DNA of 6,684 nucleotides from an uncultured Woeseiaceae bacterium (GTDB lineage Bacteria; Pseudomonadota; Gammaproteobacteria; Woeseiales; Woeseiaceae): assembly GCA_947259435.1 (NCBI GenBank), contig CAMYMP010000006.1:1-6684 (forward strand). The letters run 5' to 3'. Below the pieces are notes generated by a model. The model searched no databases. It saw only the letters and a list, made by a program, of their open reading frames with translations, and was not told the DNA's origin. Every line of letters starts with the position of its first letter. Position 1 is the stretch's first letter. Shown here in pieces: positions 6,596 to 6,684 of this stretch. The position numbers and the translations under genes were made by a program.

Positions 6596-6684
6596 ATGAA
6601 ACACAAGATCCGATCATTCGCGTTGGCCACCTGCGTTATTTTCGCATCGCCAGCGTACTCACTCGAGATCATCCTCACCGACAC
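6596..6684 (+). CDS. Exported protein, N-terminal fragment (cut by the window edge)
   Basis: Only 29 codons are visible. They encode a signal peptide: basic MKHKIR, a hydrophobic core FALATCVIFA, and a likely cleavage site near SPAYS, followed by mature residues LEIILTD. The family cannot be recognised from this. It has its own ribosome binding site and a sigma-54 promoter, so it is probably regulated separately from the kinase genes upstream. Exported proteins driven from sigma-54 promoters are typical of PEP-CTERM/exosortase systems in proteobacteria, so a PEP-CTERM substrate is one possibility, untested because the C-terminus is outside the window. Confidence 0.75.
   Translation, partial: MKHKIRSFALATCVIFASPAYSLEIILTD

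Overview
The window is GC-rich (about 60% by eye). It reads as accessory signalling and secretion DNA from a Gram-negative bacterium, most likely a marine or soil gammaproteobacterium of the Woeseiaceae/Steroidobacterales kind. That assignment is an inference from the protein architectures (kinase-TPR, kinase plus three-helix membrane module, reprolysin with a Gly-rich C-terminal sorting tail), not from a marker gene. No rRNA, tRNA, CRISPR array, insertion sequence or integrase was seen.

Layout: 1-366 is a mostly non-coding leader, with a possible divergent minus-strand gene start at its left edge, a 9-bp imperfect hairpin and a candidate -10 box. 367-2397 encodes an exported zinc metalloprotease of the reprolysin (M12B-like) type: signal peptide, prodomain with a cysteine-switch-like Cys, HExxHxxGxxHD site, two DUF11-like beta domains, and a Gly-rich/hydrophobic/basic tail resembling a GlyGly-CTERM sorting signal. 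2504-3685 encodes a Hanks-type kinase domain fused to a three-helix membrane module. Its catalytic loop is HRN instead of HRD, and the first conventional start codon lies inside the glycine-rich loop. The missing N-terminus is encoded upstream in the same frame, back to 2381, and overlaps the end of the protease gene. 3743-6391 encodes a complete, apparently active Ser/Thr kinase with one membrane helix and ten roughly 42-residue tetratricopeptide repeats. After a weak terminator, a well-formed sigma-54 (-24/-12) promoter precedes a new exported protein that begins at 6596 and runs off the window.

Working model (inference): the three same-strand genes form a cell-envelope signalling cluster. 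An exported, zymogen-like protease sits beside a probable pseudokinase and an active kinase, both membrane-anchored. The pseudokinase could scaffold or regulate the active kinase or bind a ligand, or it could be a decaying gene. The junction between protease and pseudokinase is the oddest point: removing one A from an A6 run at 2384-2389 would put both proteins in one continuous frame.
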